Numbered from the stretch's first letter, positions 1 through 8,881 are shown. The stretch: DNA of 64,000 nucleotides from an uncultured Eubacterium sp. (GCA_905234495.1 CAJOHE010000010.1:28630-92629); one strand, 5' to 3'. The notes: a model not told the origin generated them from the sequence alone. Translations and numbers: made by a program.

Positions 1-1
1 C

Positions 2-187
2 TCTGTCTGCGCACTTGTGTTCTCGGTAATACTTATGCTGATTCTTTCAAAGCTTGCGGCGCTGCCGAAAATGAAATGGCTTGAAAGCTTTGCAATGCCG
101 CTTGCGATGATAGGCGCGATGTGCATCGTTATGGTGCTTGCTCAGGTACTGCCGTACGATATCGCGTTTCTGGAATGGAGGGGTTAA
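2..187 (+). CDS. Membrane protein, C-terminal fragment (runs off window start)
   Basis: An open frame runs in from the window edge and stops with TAA at 185-187. The visible 61 residues contain two hydrophobic stretches (CALVFSVILMLILS and a second rich in Ala/Met/Ile/Val) and end in a short polar tail, so this is the end of an integral membrane protein. The next gene starts 1 nt downstream, so the two are co-transcribed and probably form one membrane complex together with the M20 peptidase behind them. The family cannot be named from this fragment. A role as an exporter or permease subunit for peptides or amino acid conjugates is inference from the neighbour only. Confidence 0.7.
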   Translation, partial: SVCALVFSVILMLILSKLAALPKMKWLESFAMPLAMIGAMCIVMVLAQVLPYDIAFLEWRG

Positions 188-188
188 G

Positions 189-860
189 ATGAAAAGTTAT
201 AACGATAAAACCCATACCATAGGAAGGCTCTGGATGGTTGTAACGCTTCTGGTGTTCCTTTCGGTTCCGTGCCTTATCTGCGCCCATCTCGGCGTGTCGC
301 CGCAGCTTGGAATGATAGGTAAGGGACTCGCTTCCGTTGCGCTTATATTCTATCCGACCGCCGTAATTGAGGTTATCACGTATGCGCCGCTCCTCGGCAC
401 GGGCGGAACGTATCTCAGCTTCGTAACGGGCAACATAACAAATCTCAAGCTTCCCGTGGCTCTCGCGGCTATGGACAGCGCCGACGTTGACCCGAACAGC
501 GACGAGGGCGAGGCGCTTTCGACAATCTCTATTGCCGCTTCGTCAATAGTTACAACGGTTATCATCGCGGTGTTTGTACTGCTTCTCAGACCGTTCCTCA
601 GCAAAATTACGGGCGAGGGCTCGGTGTTTGCACCCGCATTTCAGCAGGTAACGCCCGCGCTCTTCGGTGCACTCTGCGCGTCATATCTTGCAAAGCACTG
701 GAAGATATCCGTGCTTCCGATAGTTCTTCTGACCGTACTGCTTCTGTTCAAGGGAACGCTCGCAGTCGGCATACTTATTCCGATAGGCGTTATCGTGTCG
801 CTTCTCGGCGCTCACGTTATGTTCAAAGCCGGTCTTGTCGGCAAAAAGAAGGAGGCGTAA
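189..860 (+). CDS. Polytopic membrane protein linked to an M20 peptidase
   Basis: This is a 223-residue integral membrane protein with about five hydrophobic segments: residues ~14-33, ~40-65, ~118-140, ~155-175 and ~180-215. It ends in the basic tail GKKKEA. I chose ATG 189 because GGAGGGG lies just upstream and the earlier in-frame ATG at 138 lies inside the preceding gene. It sits between another membrane protein and an M20 peptidase with almost no spacing, so the three act together, possibly moving the peptidase substrate or product. I do not recognise a characterised family; it resembles uncharacterised clostridial conserved membrane proteins. Confidence 0.75.
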   Translation: MKSYNDKTHTIGRLWMVVTLLVFLSVPCLICAHLGVSPQLGMIGKGLASVALIFYPTAVIEVITYAPLLGTGGTYLSFVTGNITNLKLPVALAAMDSADVDPNSDEGEALSTISIAASSIVTTVIIAVFVLLLRPFLSKITGEGSVFAPAFQQVTPALFGALCASYLAKHWKISVLPIVLLTVLLLFKGTLAVGILIPIGVIVSLLGAHVMFKAGLVGKKKEA

Positions 861-861
861 T

Positions 862-2337
862 ATGAGTACGGGAACTTTAATTTTGATTGTAATTCTTGCG
901 GTAATTGTGCTTTTCATACTGATTACAGCCGTACGCGCCGCGTTCTTTAATGTTGACAGACCCGAGGTCAAACCCATGCCGAAGGAACCCGTTGACGAGG
1001 CGCGCGTTCAGAAGCATCTCACAGAGGCAATTCGGATTAAAACTATCTCAAACGTAGATGAAAGCAAGGTCGACTGGAATGAGTTTGAACGCTTTCACGC
1101 ATTTCTTGAAAAGGAATATCCGCTCACTCACAAAACCCTGAAGCGCGAAAAGGTATCCCTCGCGTCGCTTCTCTACACGTGGGAAGGAACGGACCCGTCG
1201 CTTGACGGTATCGCCCTGCTTTCTCATCAGGACGTCGTGCCCATTAGCGAGGGCACCGAAGGCGACTGGACGCACCCGCCGTTTGAAGGCTATAACGACG
1301 GCGAGTTCATCTGGGGCAGGGGAGCGCTTGATATGAAAAACCACCTCATCTGCGTTATGGAAGCGGTTGAAACCCTGCTTGAACAGGGCTATACGCCGAA
1401 GCGCACCGTCTATCTTTGCTTCGGCCACAACGAGGAAATAGTTGCAGGCTTCAACAACGGCGCCCATTCGATTATGGAAACGCTACGTGACAGGGGCGTT
1501 CATCTTGAAGCAACGCTCGACGAGGGCGGCGCAATCCTTCCCGCAAACGTCAAGGGCATACTCAAAGGGAATCTCGCAGGTATCGGTATCGCCGAGAAGG
1601 GTAACACCGATATGCGAGTAACCGTTCACGCAAAGGGCGGACATTCCTCACAGCCACCCCAGCATACGGGAATAGGACTTCTTGCAGACGTCGTTCACGA
1701 CCTCGAAAAGCATCAGTTCAAGGCGACGATGCTGCCGATGGTCAGCGATATGTTTAATCAGATAGGCAGGCATGCGACCTACCCCGGCAGGCTCGTTTTC
1801 TGCAACCTGCCGATACTCAAACCCCTCGTGCTTGCGATTGCAAAGCGCATCCCGCCCGCAGCGGCGTTTATCCGCACGACGACCGCCTGCACCATGGCTG
1901 AGGGCTCGCCCGCCGCAAACGTTCTGCCGCAGCAGGCAAGCGTTACGGTCAATTTCAGGCAGCTTCCGGGAACGACCACGGAAGACCTTGAAAAGCACAT
2001 CCGCAAGGTTGTACGAAACAAGAATATTGACGTTGAGCTTGTAAAGGGCAAAGAGGCGTCAGCCGTTTCACCTACGGACACCAAGGCGTTTGCCGTTCTG
2101 ACCGAGCTTTCCCACCAGATTGATAAGGACAACATCGTAACGCCATATCTCGTTATGGGTGGAACGGACACCTATCACTACGAGGAAATCTGCGAAAACC
2201 TCTACCGCTACGCGCCGTTTGTTGTGGACACCTCGCTTCTTCTCACAACCCATTCAACCAACGAGCGCTGCCCCGTGGCAGTCCTCGGCGAAGGCGTTCA
2301 GTTCTTTATGCGCTACATAAAAATGATGACGGAATAA
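862..2337 (+). CDS. M20-family metallopeptidase (carboxypeptidase S / Gly-Xaa type), membrane-anchored
   Basis: This 491-residue M20/M28-superfamily zinc peptidase hydrolyses peptides or N-acyl amino acids. One N-terminal hydrophobic helix (residues ~4-25) anchors it to the membrane. Metal-site motifs are visible in order: LLSHQDVVP (His and Asp ligands), WGRGALDMKN (bridging Asp) and CFGHNEE (catalytic and ligand Glu). The AKGGHSSQP motif of the dimerisation (lid) domain follows, then a late GGTDTYHY. The length fits the carboxypeptidase-S-like subgroup. ATG 862 is preferred because GGAGGC at 851-856 precedes it; the in-frame ATG at 835 lies inside the upstream gene. It is the last gene of the operon, followed 13 nt later by a strong terminator. 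Confidence 0.9.
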   Translation: MSTGTLILIVILAVIVLFILITAVRAAFFNVDRPEVKPMPKEPVDEARVQKHLTEAIRIKTISNVDESKVDWNEFERFHAFLEKEYPLTHKTLKREKVSLASLLYTWEGTDPSLDGIALLSHQDVVPISEGTEGDWTHPPFEGYNDGEFIWGRGALDMKNHLICVMEAVETLLEQGYTPKRTVYLCFGHNEEIVAGFNNGAHSIMETLRDRGVHLEATLDEGGAILPANVKGILKGNLAGIGIAEKGNTDMRVTVHAKGGHSSQPPQHTGIGLLADVVHDLEKHQFKATMLPMVSDMFNQIGRHATYPGRLVFCNLPILKPLVLAIAKRIPPAAAFIRTTTACTMAEGSPAANVLPQQASVTVNFRQLPGTTTEDLEKHIRKVVRNKNIDVELVKGKEASAVSPTDTKAFAVLTELSHQIDKDNIVTPYLVMGGTDTYHYEEICENLYRYAPFVVDTSLLLTTHSTNERCPVAVLGEGVQFFMRYIKMMTE

Positions 2338-2350
2338 TATAATAATTAAT

Positions 2351-2383
2351 CCCCCGAAGCAAACCGCTTCGGGGGATTTTTTT
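2351..2383. terminator. Rho-independent terminator between convergent genes
   Basis: A perfect 10-bp stem, CCCCCGAAGC (2351-2360) with GCTTCGGGGG (2366-2375), has a 5-nt loop and is followed by a T-rich run. It ends the M20 peptidase operon. The T run overlaps the stop of the convergent ABC permease gene. The minus-strand side has only a weak T tract. Confidence 0.9.
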
Positions 2384-4883
2384 AATCCTGTTTCAGGTTT
2401 TCTATTATGTTGTCGTCCTTGATTTTGTCCGCCGAGTAGAGCAGCGAAAGAAGGATGATAACGAATACCGCAAGAATTGCCGCAACGTAGTACTGCAAAT
2501 TGAGCGAGAAGCCTATGTTCATTTCTTCCGCTCTTGAAAGCGAGAAATACATAAGATAATGCAGTCCCGCGCTGAGCGGTATAGACCAGAGAAGCGACTT
2601 GATGCCGTAGCGGATGCTCTCAACGTAAATCATCTTCTTGAATCCCTTTGGCGTAACGCCTACTGATTTCAGCATTGCAAATTCCGTCTTTCTCTCGTTC
2701 ATTGAGTTTGAGATGGAATTGATAATATTTATGATTGCAATGCTTGTAATCAGCGTGATAAAGCCGTAGATGAACACCTTCATTATTGTGAGGACTGAGT
2801 TAACCGCTTCCATCTCTGATGAACTGTCAACGATTACACAGTCTATTCCCCGACTCTCGAAATACTCGTCCGCCTCCTGCATTACGGGTTGATAATCCCT
2901 TGCAAACACGCTGAACGTGTAACCGTTGTGGTCAAAGGGAAGCATTGAAACCGCATCCTCGGGAAGAATTAAAGCCGGGTGGTCCATATATTTCGGCAGG
3001 AATAACCGACCGTCATATACCTTGTCGGTAAGAGCGCCTGCGATAATGCTGAATTTGCGCACCGTTCCCGTGTCATCCGTGTCATCCTTGTAAGATTTAA
3101 CGTAGCAGTCGAGAGTCTTACCCTGCGTATCATCGCCAAAAGCCTTGTAAGCCTCAGCCTTGGGCGAATTGCCCTTTGAGTAAACCACCTGATTGTATAT
3201 GATTGCCTTTGGCGTATCAATATTGTGATAATCGCTCGGTTTCTCGCCGATTTCTTTGAGATACTCGTCAAAGCAGTCGTTACTCATAACGTAGACAAAG
3301 AGGTCGGTTTTGTCCTTGGATTCGGCTATACTGTACGCAGCCTTTGCATCCTCGGTGAAGAGTTCGGTGTTTTCAAGCGTACCGTAAGCCATCATTGAGA
3401 GAACGTAATTATCAACGTCCGCACCGTCAAGGAATTCACGAACCGCGTCTTTGTTCTTTATTTCAACGTAAATGCTGAAATCCGCTGTCTGTTCGCCTGC
3501 TTCCTGCTGAACTGCCGATGTGAACATCTGAGAGAAGTTTGTAACCGAAAGGAACATAACAACGCTCATTACAAGAGCAAAAACGATGCTTCTGCTTCTT
3601 CTTCCGTTTCGCTTGAAGTTTTTAACCGCAAGCTCGCCCTCGTAGCCGTAGAGCTTCCTTGTGAGCCTTGAAACGCGAAGACGCTTTGCCTTTTTAACCT
3701 TAACCGTGTTTGTGCCCTTGATTGCCGCAATCGGCGTAGTTTTCGACGCTCGGCGCGCGGGGATATAGCACGAAATGTAGATTGTAAGTGCGCTGATAAA
3801 CACCGTGCCCAAAAGGATGAGCGGGCTGAAATGAACCCTGAGCGTTTCCTTAATGGGTATCGCAATAGTGCTTAATAATGCGCCCTGAATGCTTTTGAAC
3901 GTAATCGCCATTCCGATGAAGCCCGCGATAATTCCGAGCGGGATTGCAATTGCGCCGAGTATGAAGCCCTCGAAGTAGATTGACGAGCGCTTCTGCTTTT
4001 TTGTTGCGCCGACCGAGGCGAGCATACCGAGGTATCTCTCGCGTTCCTGATACGAAACCGCAAAGCTGTCGTAAATCATAATTACCGAGGCGATAACGAT
4101 GATAACGAGAATAACAACCGTCATACCCTTGATTGCGTTGATTGACGCATTGTTATTGTCAACGCCCTCGTAGGCAAGCAGGTCGGAATTATAGTTAATG
4201 TCGTCTGCGCCGGTCTTTTCTTTGAGCTCGTCCGTCCTGTCGTAAACCGTTTTGTCAAGAGTGCGGTAGCTCACAACAACGTAGGCGGGTACGTTTTTTG
4301 TATTTTCGCCCGTGTTTGCAACGATACCGCCGCGGTTGTCGAAAAAGCTGACGTTGTCCTCGGCAATACCGCAGAGGGTGAAATTCCGGCTTTCCTCTTC
4401 ACCGCTGTTTATGTCGGTGCAGTAGAGCTCAACCGTGGAGCCGACCTTCCAGTCAAGCTTGTTCTTTTCGATGTAGCCCTTTGTTAAAAGGATTTCGTTT
4501 TCCTTCTGAGGGAATGAGCCCTCAAGAATATTGATGTTTCTGATGTCGACAACCTTTTCGTCGGCGGCGTCAACCATAGTGACCGCCTTTGCCTTTTTAG
4601 CGTCCCTGTCAAAGGTTATCTGATAGAGGCTTGCGCCCGAATAGTAGTCGAGCTCACCCTCATCAAACGGGGCGAGGTCGGGCATTTTACCGTATTCAAA
4701 CTGCGCGTGCCAGCTTCCGTCGTAGGCAAGGGTTGAGTCCTTGAAAAATTCAAAGAAAGAGAACACGGTTGTGAACACAGCTGTAACCATCGCAACCGAA
4801 ACGATGATTGAAAGAATCGTGAGCAGGCTGCGGCGCTTGTGCGTTTTAATGTGCCGCAGGGTGAGTTTATTAACAATATTCAT
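2382..4883 (-). CDS. ABC transporter permease, FtsX/MacB type with two permease domains
   Basis: This 833-residue permease belongs to a peptide- or antibiotic-type ABC exporter. It has an N-terminal TM helix in the segment after RSLLTILSIIVSVAMV and a large extracytoplasmic region of ~200 residues. A three-helix FtsX core follows with the typical LGMLASVGATKKQ motif. The architecture is then repeated, with a second extracellular loop and a second FtsX core carrying FAMLKSVGVTPKGF. I chose ATG 4883 over the upstream in-frame start because GAGGTGAG precedes it and the ATPase gene ends 10 nt before. It is the last gene of the regulator-kinase-ATPase-permease operon, which is typical of bacitracin/cationic-peptide resistance modules. 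The substrate is not identifiable. Confidence 0.9.
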   Translation of the reverse strand: MNIVNKLTLRHIKTHKRRSLLTILSIIVSVAMVTAVFTTVFSFFEFFKDSTLAYDGSWHAQFEYGKMPDLAPFDEGELDYYSGASLYQITFDRDAKKAKAVTMVDAADEKVVDIRNINILEGSFPQKENEILLTKGYIEKNKLDWKVGSTVELYCTDINSGEEESRNFTLCGIAEDNVSFFDNRGGIVANTGENTKNVPAYVVVSYRTLDKTVYDRTDELKEKTGADDINYNSDLLAYEGVDNNNASINAIKGMTVVILVIIVIASVIMIYDSFAVSYQERERYLGMLASVGATKKQKRSSIYFEGFILGAIAIPLGIIAGFIGMAITFKSIQGALLSTIAIPIKETLRVHFSPLILLGTVFISALTIYISCYIPARRASKTTPIAAIKGTNTVKVKKAKRLRVSRLTRKLYGYEGELAVKNFKRNGRRSRSIVFALVMSVVMFLSVTNFSQMFTSAVQQEAGEQTADFSIYVEIKNKDAVREFLDGADVDNYVLSMMAYGTLENTELFTEDAKAAYSIAESKDKTDLFVYVMSNDCFDEYLKEIGEKPSDYHNIDTPKAIIYNQVVYSKGNSPKAEAYKAFGDDTQGKTLDCYVKSYKDDTDDTGTVRKFSIIAGALTDKVYDGRLFLPKYMDHPALILPEDAVSMLPFDHNGYTFSVFARDYQPVMQEADEYFESRGIDCVIVDSSSEMEAVNSVLTIMKVFIYGFITLITSIAIINIINSISNSMNERKTEFAMLKSVGVTPKGFKKMIYVESIRYGIKSLLWSIPLSAGLHYLMYFSLSRAEEMNIGFSLNLQYYVAAILAVFVIILLSLLYSADKIKDDNIIENLKQD

Positions 4884-4893
4884 TGTGCTCACC

Positions 4894-5574
4894 TCATATC
4901 CTGCGCTCATCGCGGACGATTCTGCCGTCCTTAATCTCGATAAGGCGGTCTGCGGAAAGCGCAATCTGCTCGTCGTGAGTAATCATAATAACGGTCTGAC
5001 CGAGGTCGCGGTTAAACTGGCGCAGAAGGGAAATAATCTCTTTGCTGTTTTCGCTGTCAAGATTTCCCGTAGGCTCGTCGGCAAGCATAAGGGCGGGGTT
5101 GTTTATAAGCGCCCTGCCGATTGAAACCCTCTGCTGCTGACCGCCCGAAAGCTGAGCGGGAAGGTGAGTGAGCCTGTCCTCTAAGCCGAGGCGCTCGATG
5201 ATGCTTTTGAGCTGCCTTTCGTCTGGCTTTCTGCCGTCGAGAAGCAGGGGAAGGGTGAGGTTTTCCTCAACCGTTAAAATAGGTATCAGATTATAAAACT
5301 GATAAACAAGCCCTATCTGACGGCGGCGGAAAATCGCAAGCGCCGTTTCATCAAGGGTTGAGATGTCGGTGCCGTCAATGACAACGTTGCCGCTTGTAGC
5401 CTTGTCAACGCCGCCGAGAATGTGCATAAGAGTTGACTTGCCCGAGCCCGATGGTCCGACAATCGCAACAAACTCGCCGCGTTCAACCGAAAAGCTTACG
5501 CTGTCAAGCGCTTTTACCATTGTGTCGCCCGTACCGTAGGTTTTACAAAGATTAACTGTTTCCATAATTTTCAT
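4894..5574 (-). CDS. ABC transporter ATP-binding protein, MacB/LolD/BceA type
   Basis: This 226-residue ATPase drives the adjacent FtsX permease. Visible motifs are Walker A GPSGSGKST, Q-loop YQFYNLIPILTVEEN, signature LSGGQQQR, Walker B LMLADEPTGNLD and a switch His in MITHDEQ. I chose ATG 5574 because a strong AAAGGAGGA site precedes it. The permease starts 10 nt downstream and a sensor kinase lies upstream in the same orientation. The family exports or removes antimicrobial peptides or lipoproteins by mechanotransmission. Confidence 0.95.
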   Translation of the reverse strand: MKIMETVNLCKTYGTGDTMVKALDSVSFSVERGEFVAIVGPSGSGKSTLMHILGGVDKATSGNVVIDGTDISTLDETALAIFRRRQIGLVYQFYNLIPILTVEENLTLPLLLDGRKPDERQLKSIIERLGLEDRLTHLPAQLSGGQQQRVSIGRALINNPALMLADEPTGNLDSENSKEIISLLRQFNRDLGQTVIMITHDEQIALSADRLIEIKDGRIVRDERRI

Positions 5575-5647
5575 TGTGATTTCCTCCTTTTGACACAATG
5601 GTACAACACGCACCTTACAATCCGGTGAATTTATTATTACAATTCAG

Positions 5648-6640
5648 TCATATTATCGACTTGTAAAACTTAATCTCAAATTCAGTGCCCTCGTTTTCCT
5701 CGCTTGTGACGGAAAGCGAGGCGTTTTCTTTACTGAGAATACTCTTTGAAAACGCAAGCCCTATGCCCACGCTTTCGGACGATGAGTTTTTGCCGTGGTA
5801 AAATCTCTCAAAGACGTGGGGCAAATCTTCCTTAGCGATTCCGCAGCCGTTGTCCCTGATGAGAATCCGTTTGTAGACCGTTGTTTCGTCGGTTGATATT
5901 GTCAGCCTGCCGCCGTCGTCGGTGTGTTCAATGCAGTTTTTGATAATGTTCTGAAGCGCTTCATTGGTCCAGTTTCTGTCGCCCGTGAAGGTGAAATCAT
6001 TAATGCGCTTTTTAACCTCGATATTCCTGAGCTCAAGCGTGATGAGAAACGGGGAAAGGCTGCTTTCAATCACGTCGCAAACCGAGAGCTCGTCCTCGTT
6101 CATTTCAGCCGTTCCCGCGTCAAGCTTTGAGAGCTTCAGAAGGGTCTGGATAAGCCAGCTCATTTTCCCGCACTGGGTGTTGATTATTTCGGTGAACTCT
6201 CTGCGCTTGCTCTCGTCCTCTTCCTTTTCAAGAAGCTCCGACACCACGAGCATCGAGGTCAGGGGCGTTTTGAGCTGGTGCGAAATGTCCGCAAGCGAGT
6301 CTGCAAGATATGTCTTGTCCTCGGTGATGACCTCGTTCTGAGTTTTGAGAGTTGAGATAACTTTCAGCAGATTGTTCTGCAAAATTGAAAGCTCGCCCTC
6401 GGTGTTATCACCGAGAGCCAAATCATAATTCCCCGCGCATACGAGGGAAAGATAGTCGTTTAAATCACTGATAGCTCTGTATCTTTTAACCGTGTAAATC
6501 GCAAATACCGCAATAAGCATAATCCCAAGTACGGCGCAAAGCAGAGCCGCAGGTTTGCTTATACTATAACAAACCGCAGCCGCCAAAGCCGTTAACGCAA
6601 CGCTGATTATTATCGGTATATATAATTCTCTGTTTTTCAT
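5648..6640 (-). CDS. Sensor histidine kinase (HisKA/HATPase) linked to ABC exporter
   Basis: This is a 330-residue two-component sensor. Two N-terminal TM helices (~9-27 and ~30-50) are separated by a very short loop, so there is no extracellular sensor domain, as in intramembrane-sensing kinases that read their cognate ABC permease. A HAMP-like linker is followed by the H-box SHQLKTPLTSM, the N-box NIIKNCIEH, the G1 box DNGCGI and the G2 region VGIGLAF. It lies between the regulator and the ATPase. Sensing flux through the adjacent exporter is inference from this architecture. Confidence 0.93.
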   Translation of the reverse strand: MKNRELYIPIIISVALTALAAAVCYSISKPAALLCAVLGIMLIAVFAIYTVKRYRAISDLNDYLSLVCAGNYDLALGDNTEGELSILQNNLLKVISTLKTQNEVITEDKTYLADSLADISHQLKTPLTSMLVVSELLEKEEDESKRREFTEIINTQCGKMSWLIQTLLKLSKLDAGTAEMNEDELSVCDVIESSLSPFLITLELRNIEVKKRINDFTFTGDRNWTNEALQNIIKNCIEHTDDGGRLTISTDETTVYKRILIRDNGCGIAKEDLPHVFERFYHGKNSSSESVGIGLAFSKSILSKENASLSVTSEENEGTEFEIKFYKSII

Positions 6641-6655
6641 TTTTACCTCTTTTAA

Positions 6656-6690
6656 TTCCTAATTCCAAATTCCGCTTTCCGAATTGATAA
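6656..6690. repeat. Dispersed AATTCCGCTTTCCGAATT repeat copy at the 3' end of a regulator gene
   Basis: The 18-nt core AATTCCGCTTTCCGAATT at 6668-6685 is an exact reverse complement of 43391-43408. Both copies sit in a run of AATTCC-like units. This copy supplies the last codons and the TAG stop of the response regulator gene. Confidence 0.7.
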
Positions 6691-7351
6691 TGTATCCCAT
6701 TCCTCTTACTGTTTTAATAATTTCGGGTTCTGCCGGGTTGTCCTCGATTTTGTTGCGAAGCCGCTTGATGTAAACCGTCAGCGTGTTATCGTTGACAAAA
6801 TCGCCCTCAATATCCCAGATATCCTCAAGAAGCTTGTTCCTTGTAAGAACGATGCCCCTGTTGTTAAGCATTGTGAGAAGAAGCCTGTATTCCATTGCGG
6901 TGAGAATCACTTCCTCGCCGTTTTTCCATACCCTTGCTTCATTAGTGTTTATTCTGACGTTCTGAATATTTATAATTCCGTCCGCGCTTTCCTTGCTGTA
7001 TCTGCGAAGGACGGATTTAATCCTCGCAAGAAGCTCTTTCAGTCTGAACGGCTTTGCGATGTAATCGTCCGCGCCGAGGTCAAAGCCCATAACAACATTT
7101 GCCTCGTCGTCGTACGCCGTCAGAAAGATTACGGGATAATCGCCCTGCGCCTTCACTTCGCGGCAGATATCGTAGCCGCTTCCGTCGGGCAGGGTGAGGT
7201 CGAGAATATATAATTCAAATGTATTGTCATTAATAACTTCTTTCGCCTCGGCAACGCTTTTTGCAAGCGTAACGCGGTAGCCCTCGCTTTCAAGCGAGTA
7301 GGTGAGTGCAACGCCGATTGCGCCGTCGTCCTCTAAGAGAAAAATGTTCAT
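6659..7351 (-). CDS. OmpR-family response regulator (BceR-like)
   Basis: A 230-residue response regulator. The receiver domain (1-115) has acidic pocket residues in FLLEDD, the phospho-acceptor Asp in YILDLTLPDGSG and Lys in DDYIAKPF. The winged-helix DNA-binding domain (130-228) contains LTAMEYRLLLTML and VYIKRLRNKIE. ATG 7351 is favoured over GTG 7360 because AGGTG lies about 6 nt upstream. It heads the kinase-ABC operon and probably activates it. The last residues and the stop codon are encoded by a dispersed AATTCGGAAAGCGGAATT repeat that also occurs near 43.4 kb. Confidence 0.93.
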   Translation of the reverse strand: MNIFLLEDDGAIGVALTYSLESEGYRVTLAKSVAEAKEVINDNTFELYILDLTLPDGSGYDICREVKAQGDYPVIFLTAYDDEANVVMGFDLGADDYIAKPFRLKELLARIKSVLRRYSKESADGIINIQNVRINTNEARVWKNGEEVILTAMEYRLLLTMLNNRGIVLTRNKLLEDIWDIEGDFVNDNTLTVYIKRLRNKIEDNPAEPEIIKTVRGMGYIINSESGIWN

Positions 7352-7433
7352 TTGTTTCACCTCGCGTCTATTTTACCACATTATAATTCTCAGTTCTATT
7401 ACAATTTTGTCACTTTGACAGGCGTGTGAAAAA

Positions 7434-7450
7434 AGTCGAAAAGAGTCGGA
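7434..7450 (+). promoter_or_regulatory. Two tandem 0A-box-like sites upstream of spo0A
   Basis: AGTCGAA (7434-7440) and AGTCGGA (7444-7450) match the Spo0A box TGTCGAA at six and five of seven positions. They are spaced exactly 10 bp, one helical turn, and lie 77 bp upstream of the -35. Autoregulation of spo0A is known in Bacilli and Clostridia; that these sites bind is inference. Confidence 0.45.
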
Positions 7451-7526
7451 ATATACATAAATGTGTAAAATAATCACATATCACACGAAAAAATATAAAA
7501 AATTTCAATAAATATGTGAAAAAGAC

Positions 7527-7555
7527 TTGCATTTATGCTTTGCAAATGGTAATAT
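7527..7555 (+). promoter_or_regulatory. SigA-type promoter of spo0A
   Basis: TTGCAT (7527-7532), a 17-bp spacer and TATAAT-like TAATAT (7550-7555). The GGAGG ribosome site at 7592-7596 follows in a ~45-nt leader. The whole 7361-7603 intergenic region is AT-rich and contains no other gene. Confidence 0.75.
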
Positions 7556-7603
7556 ATGTAAGAAAAATGTGAAACCGGTTTGCATTAAAATGGAGGTTTA
7601 TTT

Positions 7604-8371
7604 ATGAAAAAGAGAATTAATGTATTAATTGCCGATGATTCGGCGGACTTTGGTAAGGAATGTCAAAGACTACTGAAGAATGAGGGCTTTGAGGTTATCC
7701 TGACCCCGAAGGACGGAACGAGGGTTATATCCGTTTTCGACTCTCAGAGTATCGACATTATGGTTGTCGACGCGTTTATGTCGGGTGCGGACGCGCTCGA
7801 CGTGCTTGACCATATCAACGAGAGCCCGAAGGAAAAACCGCTCTTTGTCCTTCTTTCCTCAATCGACTCGCCCGCATACGAGGAACAGGCGATAGACGCG
7901 GGCGCGGACTATTATTTCATCAAGCCCGTCAGCGCGCAGACCGTTGCCAAAAGGGTTTCGCGCCTTTCGGTCTGGAAGAGCGAAAAGCAGGACCGTCTTT
8001 CAAAGAAGCTCGGCGACGAGGATATGGATATAGTAATATCCGATATTATGAGGCAGATAGGTGTGCCCGCCCATATCAAGGGCTACCACTATCTGCGCAC
8101 CGCAATCAAGCTTTCCGTTGAGGATGCTGAAATGCTCAGCTCCGTCACAAAGCTTCTCTATCCCACGGTTGCAAAGATGTATTCAACCACGTCTTCAAGG
8201 GTTGAACGCGCAATCCGTCATGCGATAGAGGTAGCATGGGACAGAGGCGACGTCGACGTGCTCTCATCGTATTTCGGCTACACAATTCAGTCGCAGAGGG
8301 GCAAGCCCACAAACAGCGAGTTCATCGCGATGATTACCGACAAGCTCAGACTTCAGATGCGCTCCGCATAA
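7604..8371 (+). CDS. spo0A: Sporulation master regulator Spo0A
   Basis: This 255-residue regulator is the phosphorelay target that commits the cell to sporulation. The receiver domain (~6-120) has acidic residues D11/D12 in IADDS, phospho-acceptor D56 in VVDAF and K107 in FIKPV. The C-terminal Spo0A DNA-binding domain (~145-255) shows the hallmark stretches [34 protein letters not shown] and [15 protein letters not shown] 7604 follows GGAGG with a normal spacer. The usual partner spoIVB is not adjacent, so this is an orphan placement. It is monocistronic, with its own promoter and terminator. Confidence 0.97.
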   Translation: MKKRINVLIADDSADFGKECQRLLKNEGFEVILTPKDGTRVISVFDSQSIDIMVVDAFMSGADALDVLDHINESPKEKPLFVLLSSIDSPAYEEQAIDAGADYYFIKPVSAQTVAKRVSRLSVWKSEKQDRLSKKLGDEDMDIVISDIMRQIGVPAHIKGYHYLRTAIKLSVEDAEMLSSVTKLLYPTVAKMYSTTSSRVERAIRHAIEVAWDRGDVDVLSSYFGYTIQSQRGKPTNSEFIAMITDKLRLQMRSA

Positions 8372-8373
8372 AG

Positions 8374-8407
8374 AAAAACCGCTGAAATCGTTCAGCGGTT
8401 TTTTCTT
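8374..8407. terminator. Bidirectional terminator between spo0A and the TerB-like gene
   Basis: A 10-bp stem, AACCGCTGAA (8377-8386) with TTCAGCGGTT (8391-8400), has loop ATCG. An A run lies on the left and a T run on the right, so it can end both spo0A and the convergent minus-strand RyR/FtsH operon. Confidence 0.9.
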
Positions 8408-8418
8408 TATGTGTACGA

Positions 8419-8880
8419 TTAGTTGAAAAGCTTTTTGAGGTTTGTTGCCTCATCAATTTCAGCCTGTGCAACAACGTCGTCGCTCTCAATGATTATATCG
8501 CAAATCAGGCAGAGAAGCTCTTTGTATGCGTCCGCAAGCTTTTCGTTTTTCTCGCGCATAACGGAAACGCCGTTTTCAAACTGCTCGTCAAACGAATGGC
8601 TGAGCTCGTCCTCACAGTTTCTGTAAACGTCCCTGAGCTCGTCAAGCGTGTAGTCAAAGCCGAAATTTGCGTTGAGGTACTTAACTTCCTCACTGCTGAT
8701 TTCGCCGTCAGCCGCAATCAGTCTGATTATAACGCTGACAAGGTCGTTCTGGTAGAAGCCGTCCATCTCGCCGTACTCTTCTTTGTCCCAGAGATTGAGC
8801 TCTTCAACAGCGTCGCAGCCGATGAGAAACCTTTCGTATTTTGATTTGAATTCTTCTGTAAGCATATCAAGTTTGTTCAT
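8419..8880 (-). CDS. TerB-like (tellurite-resistance-type) helical domain protein
   Basis: This 153-residue acidic, helical, soluble protein has the TerB signature near residues 48-70: VIIRLIAADGEISSEEVKYL, a hydrophobic helix followed by ADG-x-I/V-xx-EE. TerB-like domains occur at membrane interfaces and in metal or stress-response and conflict operons next to peptidases and AAA ATPases. It is the last gene of the RyR/FtsH operon, 1 nt after the metallopeptidase gene and just before the terminator. An adaptor or metal-binding role is inference from the family. Confidence 0.65.
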   Translation of the reverse strand: MNKLDMLTEEFKSKYERFLIGCDAVEELNLWDKEEYGEMDGFYQNDLVSVIIRLIAADGEISSEEVKYLNANFGFDYTLDELRDVYRNCEDELSHSFDEQFENGVSVMREKNEKLADAYKELLCLICDIIIESDDVVAQAEIDEATNLKKLFN

Positions 8881-8881
8881 T

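Noticed and set aside
350..604. Open frame antisense to the membrane protein gene
   Set aside because: Lies wholly inside a well-supported gene with ribosome site and has no ribosome site of its own; typical GC-codon shadow.
1048..2253. Several 60-139-codon frames antisense or out of frame in the M20 peptidase gene
   Set aside because: The sense frame carries all M20 motifs; the others have Arg/Ala-rich compositions typical of shadows.
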